Shown here: positions 1-9,535 of the stretch, in pieces
How the letters are laid out: each line of letters starts with the position of its first letter
Numbering within the stretch: the stretch's first letter is position 1
NCBI RefSeq assembly: GCF_042680565.1
Contig: NZ_JBHUEJ010000003.1
Location: 118,738 to 182,737, forward strand
Source of the DNA: Ottowia flava
GTDB taxonomy: Bacteria; Pseudomonadota; Gammaproteobacteria; Burkholderiales; Burkholderiaceae_C
DNA: 64,000 nt
Direction of reading: 5' to 3'
Program-made: the position numbers and the translations under genes
The notes under the pieces: generated by a model
What the model was told of the DNA's origin: nothing
What the model saw: only the letters and a program-made list of their open reading frames with translations
Databases searched by the model: none

Positions 1-18
1 CCGTCAGATGAGCGTTTC

Positions 19-303
19 ATGAATACCCCAGCGATGCCTGCGTCCGAAGAAGTACTGATTCCCGAAGTTGCCCAGTTGCTGGTGACGTCCCTCAATCTCG
101 AAATGGCGCCAGAGGACATTGCCCCCGATACGCCGCTGTATGGCGATGGCCTTGGCCTTGACTCCATCGACATCCTCGAAGTGGCGCTCGCGGTCTCGAA
201 GCGCTACGGCTTCCAGCTACGCGCCGACGACGAGAACAACGAGGCCATTTATTCGTCTCTGCGCAACTTGGCGCACCACATCGCCAAGCACCGAATCACG
301 TGA
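19..303 (+). CDS. Acyl carrier protein of the aryl-polyene cluster
   Basis: This 94-residue protein is an acyl carrier protein that would carry the growing polyene chain on a phosphopantetheine arm. The attachment motif LDSIDILE is visible, with the modified serine at residue 49. Length and the helical ACP pattern fit the family. Its TGA stop overlaps the GTG start of the next gene, so it is translationally coupled to the operon. Clusters of this type usually have two ACP genes; a possible stop codon at bases 9-11 just upstream could end the other one, but that gene is outside the window. The ACP family call is firm; the pathway comes from the neighbours. Confidence 0.9.
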   Translation: MNTPAMPASEEVLIPEVAQLLVTSLNLEMAPEDIAPDTPLYGDGLGLDSIDILEVALAVSKRYGFQLRADDENNEAIYSSLRNLAHHIAKHRIT

Positions 304-1004
304 AGCCAATGCCGCATCGGGCGTCATTGAACCGTATCCCCATTCCGCTGATCGCAACTTTGGCGGGTGTGGCGCTGTACGCGTTAGCCGTTTTCTGGAC
401 AAGCAGACACCCTTCTCCGTTGACACTGGCCTTGGCTGCCTTGCCGTTCGTATGGTTTGCTCTTGCGTACGCCAAGGGCGGAGCGCGCGCTGGTTTGCCC
501 ACAGCCGTGCGGATTGGCCGGCTCTTGCCGCTGATTGCCACGCTGCTGGCACTGGGTCTGGCTTGGCGACCACTCCTGAGCAATGTCCGCCTGCTTTATC
601 TTGCTCAGCATATCGGTGTTCACGCCATCTTGTGCTGGCTTTTCGCGCGAACGCTGCGACATGGATGCACGCCGCTGTGTACCGAATTTGCCAGTTGGGT
701 CCACGAAGACATGTCGTCTACACGGTTGCTGTGGTACACGCGCCAGGTGACCTTTTGGTGGGCAATGTTCTTCGGATTGATGGTCATTGCGTCACTGCTG
801 CTGTTCCGGTATGCCTCGCCTGAAGCCTGGACCGGGTTCTCAGCGGTGATAGGGCCCCTCCTAACGGGCGCGGTGTTCCTGATTGAAAACCTGCTCCGCA
901 GCCGCTTTCTTCCCCCCCAGGATCGCGTCGGCTTGACCGGGACATGGCGCGCGATACAGGCACGCCTGCGTCACCAGTCGCGGGCACCCCAGCGCGCACC
1001 ATGA
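300..1004 (+). CDS. Polytopic membrane protein of aryl-polyene cluster (COG4648-like)
   Basis: This 234-residue protein has about six hydrophobic segments and no soluble domain. The proposed GTG start overlaps the ACP stop in the pattern GTGA; an ATG at 309 is an alternative. Its stop overlaps the start of the ligase gene (ATGA). Membrane proteins of the COG4648 type are commonly found in this position of aryl-polyene clusters, which is the main reason for the assignment. A role in membrane anchoring of the assembly enzymes is inference; no catalytic motif was seen. Confidence 0.7.
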   Translation: MKPMPHRASLNRIPIPLIATLAGVALYALAVFWTSRHPSPLTLALAALPFVWFALAYAKGGARAGLPTAVRIGRLLPLIATLLALGLAWRPLLSNVRLLYLAQHIGVHAILCWLFARTLRHGCTPLCTEFASWVHEDMSSTRLLWYTRQVTFWWAMFFGLMVIASLLLFRYASPEAWTGFSAVIGPLLTGAVFLIENLLRSRFLPPQDRVGLTGTWRAIQARLRHQSRAPQRAP

Positions 1005-2353
1005 GCGTTGACTGTCTGCCCTTGACCACGCACGCGCTCTGCGATGTGCTTGTGTACGGCCCAAGCGGCCCTATCACCGTCGAGACGTTCTGCCGGCAAG
1101 CGACGCAGTTGGCGGATCGTCTGCCACCTGGGCGCCATGTTCTGAACACCTGTCAGGACCGCTATCTGTTCATGCTGGGCCTGGCAGCCGCGCTGATGGA
1201 TGGACGCCCAACTTTGATGCCATCCAGTTTCACCCCGGGCACCCTGAAGCAAATCCAGTTGCACTACGCCGACGTCATTTGCCTGCACGATGGGCATCAA
1301 CAGGCGGACGGTATCGCGAGCTGGCAGATTGTGGATGAGCCGCCTGGGTCAGGCAAACACGGTGTTGAGGTTCCCAGCATTCCTGTTGACCAGGTTGCCG
1401 CCATTGTTTTCACGTCGGGAAGCACCGGCGAACCGACTGCACACGTCAAGCGCTGGGGCCGCCTGGGCATTAACGGCGCCTCGGAAGCACAACGACTGCG
1501 GTCCGCGGGTCACACGATTGTCGCCACGGTACCGGCGCAGCACATGTACGGATTCGAGTCGAGCGTTCTCCTTGCGCTACATGGAGGCTCAAGCCTGTGG
1601 CGTGGGCGCCCTTTCTACCCTGCCGATATCCAGGCAGCACTTGAGGCCACTCCTAGGCCTCGGATGCTGGTCACCACACCGTTCCATCTCTCCAACGTGG
1701 TGAACTCCGGCAACAACATGCCGCCGTCCGACCTTCTGCTGTGCGCCACAGCGCCACTTTCGACCTCGTTGGCCAGTGCTGCCGAATCACTTTTTCAGAG
1801 CTCCCTGTTCGAGATCTATGGCTGCACCGAGAGCGGTCAGGTTGCAAGCCGTCGAACGACTGCTGGACCCACTTGGCAATTGCTGCCCGGCTTGGATATG
1901 ACGTCTGACGGTGACCAAGCATGGGTCAGCGGCGGCCATGTCGAGGGCCGCGTCGCATTGACCGACCATATCGCGGGCATCAAGGGCGACTACTTCGAAT
2001 TGGGTGGTCGACATGCCGATATGGTCAACATTGCCGGCAAGCGCGCGTCGATCGGCGCATTGTCGACCACGCTGCGCAGTCTCGTGGGCGTGGACGACGG
2101 GTGCTTTCTCCTGCCCGATGCCGGCCATGCATTGCCGGCAGAAGGCGTTCAGCGACTTGCCGCATTGGTGGTTGCGCCCTCTCTGAGCGAGCACGAAGTG
2201 TTGGCATTGCTGCGCAGGGAAGTCGACGCCGCGTTCCTGCCTCGCCCGTTGCTCAAGGTGGATGCCCTGCCCCGAAATGCCACAGGCAAATTGCTGGCGA
2301 CGGAGATTCAGGCACTCTATCGCCGCGTGCAAACGAAGAGCGACCGTCAATGA
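1001..2353 (+). CDS. AMP-dependent acyl/aryl ligase
   Basis: An adenylate-forming enzyme of about 450 residues that would activate the aromatic starter acid (or a fatty acid) and load it onto the ACP. The phosphate-binding loop FTSGSTGEPT is clear, followed by the YGCTESG motif and a C-terminal GDYFELGGR and NATGK lysine motif, so all core motifs are present. The ATG at 1001 overlaps the previous stop; an in-frame upstream ATG at 944 lies inside the preceding gene and is less likely. Comparable aryl-polyene clusters carry such a ligase (ApeH in Xenorhabdus). Substrate identity is not visible from sequence. Confidence 0.87.
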   Translation: MSVDCLPLTTHALCDVLVYGPSGPITVETFCRQATQLADRLPPGRHVLNTCQDRYLFMLGLAAALMDGRPTLMPSSFTPGTLKQIQLHYADVICLHDGHQQADGIASWQIVDEPPGSGKHGVEVPSIPVDQVAAIVFTSGSTGEPTAHVKRWGRLGINGASEAQRLRSAGHTIVATVPAQHMYGFESSVLLALHGGSSLWRGRPFYPADIQAALEATPRPRMLVTTPFHLSNVVNSGNNMPPSDLLLCATAPLSTSLASAAESLFQSSLFEIYGCTESGQVASRRTTAGPTWQLLPGLDMTSDGDQAWVSGGHVEGRVALTDHIAGIKGDYFELGGRHADMVNIAGKRASIGALSTTLRSLVGVDDGCFLLPDAGHALPAEGVQRLAALVVAPSLSEHEVLALLRREVDAAFLPRPLLKVDALPRNATGKLLATEIQALYRRVQTKSDRQ

Positions 2354-2667
2354 GCGATTGCGTCAGCGATTTCCCAACCACATTGGAAAGCACGTTTTTG
2401 TACGAGGGGGCACGCTTCGCAGGCCATTTTCCGCAACATGTGGTGATTCCAGGCGCTGCGCTGGTCGATCGCGTAGTTATCGCGGTGGAACAGGCGACGC
2501 GGCGCCAAGTCATTGGACTGAAGCAGGTCAAGTGGATGGCAGCTGCATCCCCAGGCAGCACATTGATATTGCGCGGCTCCGTCACGGACTCATTGCTTAG
2601 TTTCGAACTTTTCGCTGGCACTCGAGTGACCTGCGTCGGTTCCCTTTCTCTGGAGCCTCTGGCTTGA
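2350..2667 (+). CDS. 3-hydroxyacyl-ACP dehydratase-like hot-dog protein
   Basis: A short 105-residue hot-dog-fold protein with the FabA/FabZ-type active-site stretch GHFPQHVVIPGAAL, where the histidine is the expected catalytic base. It would remove water from 3-hydroxyacyl-ACP to form the trans double bonds of the polyene. The ATG overlaps the ligase stop and the TGA overlaps the TTG proposed for the next gene. The window has a second dehydratase-like gene on the other strand (12465-12947), matching the two-dehydratase design of aryl-polyene systems. Confidence 0.82.
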   Translation: MSDCVSDFPTTLESTFLYEGARFAGHFPQHVVIPGAALVDRVVIAVEQATRRQVIGLKQVKWMAAASPGSTLILRGSVTDSLLSFELFAGTRVTCVGSLSLEPLA

Positions 2668-3596
2668 CTTCGACGTCCCCACCCAGCCCGCCAAGCACGA
2701 GCGAGTGGTCCCAACAGCCCGAGCGCAGTTCCATGGCCGTCATGCGCCTGATGCGATGGCTCTCCCTGCATCTCGGCCGCAGGGTCAGTCGCTGCATCCT
2801 CTATCCCATCGCCGCCTATTTCGTGCTTTTCGCCCCTTCCGCCAAGCGGGCGAGCAAGCAGTTTTTGAATCGAGCACTGGGCAGAGAAGCATGGATCGCC
2901 GATGGCTTTCACCATGTGCTCTCTTTCGCTTCGGTTGTGCACGACCGCATTTACTGGTTGAGCGACTGCCACGATCTGTTCGACATTCAGATCACCGGCG
3001 ACGATCTGCTTGAGCAGTATCAACGTACTGGACGCGGCGTGGTCTTCATGGGTGGCCATTTCGGCAGCTTTGAAGCCCTGCGCGTATTGGGCGTGCGCAA
3101 TGGACTCGACGTACGCATGCTCATGTACCCTGACAATGCCCGCATGGTGACGCAGACGTTGGCAGCCATCAACCCCGCGTTGGCGGACAGTGTGATTGCC
3201 CTCGGTCGTTCCGACGCCGTGTTGCGCGTCCGCGACCATTTGACCACGGGCGGCTGCGTCGGCATCTTGGCTGATCGCAGTGTTGCCGATGCCCAGGAGG
3301 GCACTGATCATGTGGAGTTCCTGGGCTCTCCTGCACCTTTTCCCACGGGGCCATTTCGCCTTGCAGCGCTGTTGCGCGCCCCGGTCGTGTTCATGGCTGG
3401 CGTATATCTTGGCGGAAATCGATACCATCTTCGCTTCGACGCTATCGCGGACTTTCAAAATGTCGATGCGGCCGAGCGGAGCCAAGCGATGACGAATGCC
3501 CAGCGACGCTATGTGGAAATCCTGGAAGCCCAATGCGTTGACGCTCCTTGGAACTGGTTCAATTTTTATGATTTCTGGGCAAATGACGCACCTTAG
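2664..3596 (+). CDS. LpxL/HtrB-like lipid acyltransferase
   Basis: A 310-residue acyltransferase of the Kdo2-lipid A/lysophospholipid acyltransferase type. The catalytic HxxxxE pattern is seen as GGHFGSFE (H132, E137), and a GILADRS motif and FPTGPFRLA follow, as in the LpxL family. It probably transfers an acyl or polyenoyl chain onto the lipid anchor at the inner membrane. The start is a TTG that overlaps the preceding TGA; the first ATG is 23 codons further in, after a proline/serine-rich stretch, so the start is uncertain. Such genes are regular members of aryl-polyene and flexirubin clusters. Confidence 0.82.
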   Translation: MTSTSPPSPPSTSEWSQQPERSSMAVMRLMRWLSLHLGRRVSRCILYPIAAYFVLFAPSAKRASKQFLNRALGREAWIADGFHHVLSFASVVHDRIYWLSDCHDLFDIQITGDDLLEQYQRTGRGVVFMGGHFGSFEALRVLGVRNGLDVRMLMYPDNARMVTQTLAAINPALADSVIALGRSDAVLRVRDHLTTGGCVGILADRSVADAQEGTDHVEFLGSPAPFPTGPFRLAALLRAPVVFMAGVYLGGNRYHLRFDAIADFQNVDAAERSQAMTNAQRRYVEILEAQCVDAPWNWFNFYDFWANDAP

Positions 3597-4158
3597 CCTG
3601 CGATTGGCAGTGGCTCTCGTCACGGTGATGGCGAGTTCTGCCGCGTTGGCGGAGTGGGACATCCCTGCGCTGATGCAGCAGCTTGCGAAGCACCCCTCTG
3701 GGCGCGCGACCTTCACCGAAACCAAGACACTCGCCGTACTGGAGCAGCCGGTCGTCAGCAGCGGCGAACTGGTTTACAGCCCTCCCGATCGGTTGGAAAA
3801 GCACACACTGAAGCCAGCCCCAGAGTCTCTGGTGATCCATGGCAACGACCTGACCGTCGTGCGCGACGGAGTGAAACGGCAGCTTCGACTGCCTCAATAC
3901 CCAGAAGTGCTTGCATTCGTGGAGGCTTTGCGCGGCACTTTGGTTGGCAACCGCGCCCTGCTTGAGCAGCACTACGCTCTGTCGCTGTCCGGCACGGAAC
4001 GCAAATGGCAACTGGCCCTGACGCCACTTGATGATCGGACTCGACGCTGGGTCAAGCAGATCAAAGTAGCCGGTACCGACAAAGGCGTGAACACAGTGGA
4101 GACGTTGCAGGCCGACGGCGACAAATCGCTGATCACCGTCGCTCCAGATGCACGCTGA
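3583..4158 (+). CDS. LolA-like periplasmic lipid carrier protein
   Basis: About 190 residues with a clear Sec signal peptide (hydrophobic stretch ending ASSAALA before EWD) and a body resembling the outer-membrane lipoprotein carrier LolA. It likely carries the hydrophobic pigment lipid across the periplasm from the exporter next door. The start at 3583 gives a compact signal peptide and overlaps the previous gene by 14 bases; an ATG at 3568 is also possible. The stop overlaps the MMPL gene by 11 bases. The LolA-like fold is a family inference; the cargo is inferred from the cluster. Confidence 0.78.
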   Translation: MTHLSLRLAVALVTVMASSAALAEWDIPALMQQLAKHPSGRATFTETKTLAVLEQPVVSSGELVYSPPDRLEKHTLKPAPESLVIHGNDLTVVRDGVKRQLRLPQYPEVLAFVEALRGTLVGNRALLEQHYALSLSGTERKWQLALTPLDDRTRRWVKQIKVAGTDKGVNTVETLQADGDKSLITVAPDAR

Positions 4159-6595
4159 CAAGTGCTCGCGAGCTGGCCGCAGCGGCACCGCCCCGTTTGC
4201 CCCAGTTCATCGAACCATCGCTGTCGGGCTCTGGCTAGCGCTGGTGGCGTGCTGTCTGCTCGCGTTGAACAGCGTCCGGTTGAGCACGGACATGTCGGCG
4301 TTCCTTCCGAAGAACCCCGACGAACAGCAGCGCCTACTGGTCGATCAGATCAAGGACGGCGCCTTGTCGCGGATGGTGCTCATGGGCATCGAAGGAGGCG
4401 ATTCTTCATTGCGCGCTGGCGCATCCGAGCGGCTGGCGGCCGCGCTGCGCGACGACGCGGCATTCGCCAGTGTTATCAACGGCGATGCCGCAAGCCGTGA
4501 ACGCGACCAAACATTGCTGATGCAATCGCGCTATTTGCTCAGTCAGCAGGTGTCCCCAGAGCGATTCAGCCCATCGGGTTTACATGCCGCGATTCGCAAT
4601 TCAATCAACGAGCTGGGTGGATCCGCAGGTCTGATTCTCAAGTCCATCTTCCCGCGCGATCCGACGGGAGAACTGCCCGCCTTGATTGGCCGATTGACGA
4701 GCGGACGGGCACCGGCGGGGCACGATGGCGTCTGGACCTCCGCCTCGGGTGACACAGCGCTGCTCATCGCGATGACAGCCGCGCCGGGAACGGATACCGA
4801 TGCCCAGGAGTCGGTACTCGCTCGCATACGAGACACATTCGAGAGAGAACGGCACGATGCCACATTGAAGTTGGTAGTGTCTGGCGCACCAGTGTTCTCG
4901 GTCGACGCGCGCCAGAGCATTAAAAGCGAGGTTGAGCGCCTTTCGCTCGTCGGCGGCATCAGCATCCTGCTGATCATGTTTGCCTTTTACCGTTCAATTC
5001 GTAACATGCTCATCGGGCTGGTGCCCGTCTTCACCGGCATCCTGGTGGCGGTGGTGGCGGTTTTCCTTGGCTTTGAGACAGTGCATGCCATCACTGTGGG
5101 ATTCGGCACCACGCTGCTGGGAGAAACCCTTGACTACAGCATTTACTACCTGGTTCAGTCAAGCGGGGACGCCGATTGGCGTCGCGACTATTGGCCGACG
5201 GTTCGGCTGGGCGTCGCTACATCGGTATGCGGATTTGCTGCCCTGCTGTTTTCCAGCTTTCCGGGCTTGGGCCAGTTGGGCATCTATTCCATTGCGGGTT
5301 TGCTGACGGCCGCTGCAGTCACCCGGTTCGTACTCCCGTCCCTGCCTTCGCAACCAGTGCCGGCGTCCAGCATCCGCTGGCTTGGCCACCGCATGGCCCA
5401 GATCTGTGCTCTGGCCCAAGGGCTTCGGTGGGTGGTAGCTGCTGCCGCATTGGTGGCCGTGGGCGTCGTTGCGACCCATCATGACCGTCTGTGGGCCCAA
5501 GGGCTTTCTGGCCTGAACCCCGCCCCGCGAGATCTCCAGAAGTTGGACGAGCGTTTGAGGCTTGAGGCAGGCGCACCGAACCTGGCGCACATGGTGGTGG
5601 TGTCGGCGCCTACTGCAGATGCAGCCCTGCGTGCAGCTGAAGTGACTGAAGCCCATCTTGCGCCCCTACTGAAGAACCGCAACATCGAACGCATCGACAG
5701 TCCGGCCCATTTTCTTCCGAGTTCAGAAACTCAGACCGCGCGGCGCAGTGCGCTGCCGGACGCGTCGACCTTGTCAGCACGATTGGTCGAAGCAACTGCC
5801 GGACTGCCGGTCAAGGCGGCGCGCCTTGAGCCGTTCATCGAGGACGTCGAGACAGCGCGCAGTTCAGGTCCGATAACCACCCAGACATTGCACGGCACCA
5901 GCTTCGAGTTCGTCCTTCAGACCTTGCTACTGCAGCGCGAGAGTGGGTGGTCGGTTCTGATGCCCCTGTCTTTGCCTGCTGACCCCTCGACTGCCGAAAA
6001 GAGCCGCCAAGCGATAGAGGCCGCGCTGATGTCAGCACCGCTGCAGCAGAAGGCCTATTTCCTTGACGTCGATTCACAATCGACGCAGATGTTCGGCAAG
6101 TACCTGAAAGAAGCCTTGGCATTCTCCGCGGCCGGCATCGTTGGCATCGTTGGCATCCTGTTCGTATCCTTGCGAAGCCCGGTGCGCGTGCTGCGCGTGC
6201 TCATGCCCCTAGGCGCCGCGGTGTCGCTTGTCATGGCTGGGCACGTCGTCGCGGGAACGCCAATGACCCTGCTGCACCTGGTCGGCTTGCTGCTGATCGT
6301 GGCAGTTGGCTCCAACTATGCGCTTTTTTTCGATCAGCGCTTCAGCGCTTGGGCGACAGGCAGTGAAACGGCAGAAAGCGCAGAAGCTCCGGCGCGCGCG
6401 GCCGCCCTCGCATCGCTCGCGCTGGCAAATGTATCCACCATGATCGGTTTCGGAATCCTGGCTTGGTCGAAAGTACCCGTGCTCCATGCGATTGGGTCGA
6501 CAGTGGGTCCAGGCGCCCTCCTCGCTTTGCTTCTGGCCATGGCTTGGTCCAGAAGCGATTCTGAACGCATGAAGGAGGCGGGCGCTCTCGCATGA
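4148..6595 (+). CDS. MMPL-family (RND-type) lipid exporter
   Basis: An 815-residue membrane protein built as two halves: one TM segment near residue 30, a large periplasmic loop, a block of TM segments (~270-450), then a repeat of the same layout. This matches the MMPL exporters found in aryl-polyene clusters. It probably moves the polyene lipid out of the inner membrane, handing it to the LolA-like protein encoded just upstream. The start codon overlaps the LolA-like gene, and its own TGA overlaps the PAP2 gene. The family assignment is firm, the substrate is inferred. Confidence 0.87.
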   Translation: MHADKCSRAGRSGTAPFAPVHRTIAVGLWLALVACCLLALNSVRLSTDMSAFLPKNPDEQQRLLVDQIKDGALSRMVLMGIEGGDSSLRAGASERLAAALRDDAAFASVINGDAASRERDQTLLMQSRYLLSQQVSPERFSPSGLHAAIRNSINELGGSAGLILKSIFPRDPTGELPALIGRLTSGRAPAGHDGVWTSASGDTALLIAMTAAPGTDTDAQESVLARIRDTFERERHDATLKLVVSGAPVFSVDARQSIKSEVERLSLVGGISILLIMFAFYRSIRNMLIGLVPVFTGILVAVVAVFLGFETVHAITVGFGTTLLGETLDYSIYYLVQSSGDADWRRDYWPTVRLGVATSVCGFAALLFSSFPGLGQLGIYSIAGLLTAAAVTRFVLPSLPSQPVPASSIRWLGHRMAQICALAQGLRWVVAAAALVAVGVVATHHDRLWAQGLSGLNPAPRDLQKLDERLRLEAGAPNLAHMVVVSAPTADAALRAAEVTEAHLAPLLKNRNIERIDSPAHFLPSSETQTARRSALPDASTLSARLVEATAGLPVKAARLEPFIEDVETARSSGPITTQTLHGTSFEFVLQTLLLQRESGWSVLMPLSLPADPSTAEKSRQAIEAALMSAPLQQKAYFLDVDSQSTQMFGKYLKEALAFSAAGIVGIVGILFVSLRSPVRVLRVLMPLGAAVSLVMAGHVVAGTPMTLLHLVGLLLIVAVGSNYALFFDQRFSAWATGSETAESAEAPARAAALASLALANVSTMIGFGILAWSKVPVLHAIGSTVGPGALLALLLAMAWSRSDSERMKEAGALA

Positions 6596-7254
6596 ACCAT
6601 TTCGCTCCCGCGCCTAGCTGGCGCACGGAGTTGCGCACTCGCGTGCGCACTCTCGCATGGCTCAAGGCATTGGGCAATACGGTTTTTCTCGTCGTTTTCT
6701 TTCAGCTTTACCTGGCCATTCAAAAGCACCCCGCGTTTGAAGTGGCCCAGATCCCCGCGACGGACGTCGACCACTGGATTGGTTTCCAGCCATGGGCCAT
6801 CGGCCTGTATCTCTCGCTGTGGGTTTACACAGCCCTTCCGGTCGCTTTGCAGCCCGACAAGCAACGCCTTGTCGGGTACGGGGTGGCCATGACGGTGCTC
6901 TGTGTGCTGGGGTTGGTGGTGTTCTATCTCTGGCCCTCCTCCGTGTCTGAGGCGGTGGGGCCCAGACCCGCCGGCAACGCCTTGTTCGCCATGCTCTACG
7001 CCGTCGACAGCAACGGCAATGCATGCCCGTCCCTGCATGTGGCTGCGTCGGTCATGTCGTGCCTTTGGCTGCACGCGATCCTTCGAAAAGTTGCGGCTCC
7101 AGCCTGGCTGTATATCGTTAACCTCCTCTGGTGTGCCGGGATCGTTTTTTCGACCATGGCCACCAAACAACATCTCTTGCTGGATGTCATCGCAGGTGCT
7201 CTACTAGGCATTGCCGTTGGCTGGCTTTCCGTACGTCGCCGCGGTGCGGTTTGA
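6592..7254 (+). CDS. PAP2-like membrane phosphatase/phosphotransferase
   Basis: A 220-residue protein with about six TM segments and PAP2 superfamily motifs: CPSLHVA (His149) and a second block ending KQHLLLDV (His194, Asp198). The first PAP2 motif (KxxxxxxRP) is not obvious. The layout resembles the inositol-phosphorylceramide-synthase/phosphatase branch, so it may dephosphorylate a lipid intermediate or transfer a headgroup. It is coupled to the MMPL gene by an ATGA overlap. Its exact substrate is unknown. Confidence 0.78.
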   Translation: MNHFAPAPSWRTELRTRVRTLAWLKALGNTVFLVVFFQLYLAIQKHPAFEVAQIPATDVDHWIGFQPWAIGLYLSLWVYTALPVALQPDKQRLVGYGVAMTVLCVLGLVVFYLWPSSVSEAVGPRPAGNALFAMLYAVDSNGNACPSLHVAASVMSCLWLHAILRKVAAPAWLYIVNLLWCAGIVFSTMATKQHLLLDVIAGALLGIAVGWLSVRRRGAV

Positions 7255-7315
7255 CAGCGTCGGGGTGCAATAATCACTTCAGGAAATAGCAAGCAGGCTG
7301 TCGCCTGCGCGCCCG

Positions 7316-8677
7316 ATGGATATGAATGTCGAATCTCCCAGCGCCACCGCTCCGTTGGCCGATCTACCCCAAGCTTGCGATGTACTGGTGATCGGCGGAG
7401 GTCCCGCCGGCAGCACCGTCGGCACACTGCTGGCGCGCATGGGGCATGACGTGGTCGTGCTCGACAAGGACGCGCATCCTCGTTTTCACATCGGCGAATC
7501 CTTGCTTCCGGCGAACCTGCCGCTCTTCGAGAAGCTGGGGGTAGCCGACGAAATGCGTCAGATCGGTATTGAGAAATGGGCTGCCGAGTTCATGTCACCC
7601 TGGCACGACCACAAACAGGCGTTTCAGTTTGGCGAGGCATGGGATAAATCGATGCCTTACGCCTACCAGGTCAGGCGCTCGGATTTCGACCGTGTTCTCC
7701 TTGAAAATACTGCGCGCGCCGGCGCACGGGTACTCCAGCAGTGCCGAGTCGAGCAGGTGAATCTGGATGCAGCAGATCACGTCGAAGCGCAGGCGCGGAT
7801 GGAGGACGGTCGTCGATTTACCTGTCGTGCGCGATTCCTGGTTGACGCATCGGGGCGTGACACCTTCCTCGCCAGCCGCCTGAAGATCAAGCACAAGAAT
7901 CCGAAGCACAACAGTGTGGCGGTCTTCACCCATTTCGCGGGCGCTCAGCGCAACGAGGGCATGGAAGAAGGCAATATCTCCATCTACTGGTTCGACCATG
8001 GCTGGTTCTGGTTCATTCCACTGCGGGACGGCGCGACCAGCGTCGGCATGGTGACCTGGCCCTATTACATGCGCACCCGCGGCGATCGAGATCTGGGCGA
8101 ATTCCTTCGTGATGGCATCGCCACCTGCGCGCCCTTGGCCGCGCGACTGCAGGACGCAAGCATCGTCCACCCGCCCGAAGCGACCGGCAATTTTTCCTAT
8201 CTGAGCGAACGCACGCACGGACGCAACTACGTAATGCTGGGAGATGCCTACGCATTTATCGACCCCGTCTTCTCTTCGGGCGTCATGCTGGCCATGCAGG
8301 GCGGGTTCGATGCGAGTGAAGCCATTCATACCTGGCTGACCCAGCCCCAGCGCCAGGCCCAGGCACTGGCGCGCCTCGACAGCCGCCTGCGTCATGGTCC
8401 GAGGGAGTTTTCCTGGTTCATCTACCGGATGACCAACCCGGCCATGCGTGATTTGTTCATGGGCCCGCGCAACATCCTGCGCATGAAGGAAGCGCTGTTG
8501 TCGCTGCTTGCGGGCGACATCTGGGGCAAGACACCCATCTGGCACTCGCTGCGCGCGTTCAAGGTCTTGTATTACATGAGTTCGCTGCGCCATCTTCCCC
8601 GCTCGGTGCGAGCCTGGCAGCGCCGCAAGATCAACATCCGTGCGGTGGACGATGCGATGCCCCTGTCCAAAGGCTGA
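7316..8677 (+). CDS. Flavin-dependent halogenase-like oxidoreductase
   Basis: A 453-residue FAD enzyme. The N-terminal dinucleotide-binding loop GGGPAG (27-32), the GESLLP motif (60-65), a lysine at position 87 in a place comparable to the conserved lysine of flavin halogenases, and a WFWFIP motif (230-235) that fits the WxWxIP halogenase signature are visible. It could halogenate the aryl head of the pigment; xanthomonadins are brominated aryl polyenes. It could instead be a hydroxylase or dehydrogenase of the same fold. It lies 61 bases after the PAP2 gene on the same strand; ATG at 7322 is an alternative start. Confidence 0.8.
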   Translation: MDMNVESPSATAPLADLPQACDVLVIGGGPAGSTVGTLLARMGHDVVVLDKDAHPRFHIGESLLPANLPLFEKLGVADEMRQIGIEKWAAEFMSPWHDHKQAFQFGEAWDKSMPYAYQVRRSDFDRVLLENTARAGARVLQQCRVEQVNLDAADHVEAQARMEDGRRFTCRARFLVDASGRDTFLASRLKIKHKNPKHNSVAVFTHFAGAQRNEGMEEGNISIYWFDHGWFWFIPLRDGATSVGMVTWPYYMRTRGDRDLGEFLRDGIATCAPLAARLQDASIVHPPEATGNFSYLSERTHGRNYVMLGDAYAFIDPVFSSGVMLAMQGGFDASEAIHTWLTQPQRQAQALARLDSRLRHGPREFSWFIYRMTNPAMRDLFMGPRNILRMKEALLSLLAGDIWGKTPIWHSLRAFKVLYYMSSLRHLPRSVRAWQRRKINIRAVDDAMPLSKG

Positions 8678-8728
8678 TGGCTTGCGCCAACGCAACCATC
8701 CTTCCGTCTTAGCACCCGCCGCCGTCGC

Positions 8729-9535
8729 ATGAACCTTGTCGCCGCAGGCCTGCGCCGCGTCGCCGAAAGCCTGGCCATGGCCATCGGGCTGGGGTTGTTG
8801 GCGGCCGTCTGTCTGACCTGGACACCGTTCGCATTGGTGCTGGGCCCCATCCTTCCGCAACCCCTGGGCAAGCGCGTCGGACGACGCGCCATCCAGACCG
8901 GTTTTCGGCTGTATGTCATCCTGCTGCAGGCGCTCTGCGGCTGTCGATTTGATCTGAAAGCGCTGGACGAACTCGCACGACGCCCCGGTCCGATGGTCGT
9001 TGTGGCCAATCACCCCTCCCTGCTTGACGCCGTTCTTTTGGTCTCGCATCTGCCGAACGCGGTGTGCATCATGAAGGCGCTGCTGATGCACAACCTGCTG
9101 CTCGGCGCTGGCGCGCGCATGGCGCGCTACATCGTCAACGATGCGCCACTGACCATGATCCGCAGTGCGATCGCTGAACTCAAGGACGGCGCCCGACTGA
9201 TCATCTTCCCGGAAGGCACACGCACGGCTGAAATGCCGGTGGGCCCTTGCGCCGCCACAGCAGGGGTGATTGCCGCACGCGCTGGCGTGCCAATCGAGGT
9301 GGTCGTGATCGAGATGAGTTCGCCCTACCTGGGCAAGCAGTGGCCTCTGACCAGGCCGCCGCGTCTGCCCCTGCGAGTGCGTGTGCGCCACGTGGCGCAG
9401 ATACAGGTGGCCAACGCGGACGCACAACGCTTTGGACACGATATCCGCGCCCTGCTGACCCAGCATCTCGTGTCGGCGTCGGAGGTGGCTTCTCATTCGG
9501 TGATCCTGGACGACAAGGTCAACGGCCATGGCTAA
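8729..9535 (+). CDS. PlsC-like 1-acylglycerol-phosphate acyltransferase
   Basis: A 268-residue membrane acyltransferase with an N-terminal TM segment and both PlsC motifs: NHPSLLD (His95, Asp100) and FPEGTR (160-165). It would acylate a lysolipid or lipid carrier as part of building the lipid anchor of the pigment. It overlaps the glycosyltransferase by 8 bases, so the two are co-translated. In several aryl-polyene clusters an acyltransferase and a glycosyltransferase are adjacent or fused, consistent with this pair. Confidence 0.85.
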   Translation: MNLVAAGLRRVAESLAMAIGLGLLAAVCLTWTPFALVLGPILPQPLGKRVGRRAIQTGFRLYVILLQALCGCRFDLKALDELARRPGPMVVVANHPSLLDAVLLVSHLPNAVCIMKALLMHNLLLGAGARMARYIVNDAPLTMIRSAIAELKDGARLIIFPEGTRTAEMPVGPCAATAGVIAARAGVPIEVVVIEMSSPYLGKQWPLTRPPRLPLRVRVRHVAQIQVANADAQRFGHDIRALLTQHLVSASEVASHSVILDDKVNGHG

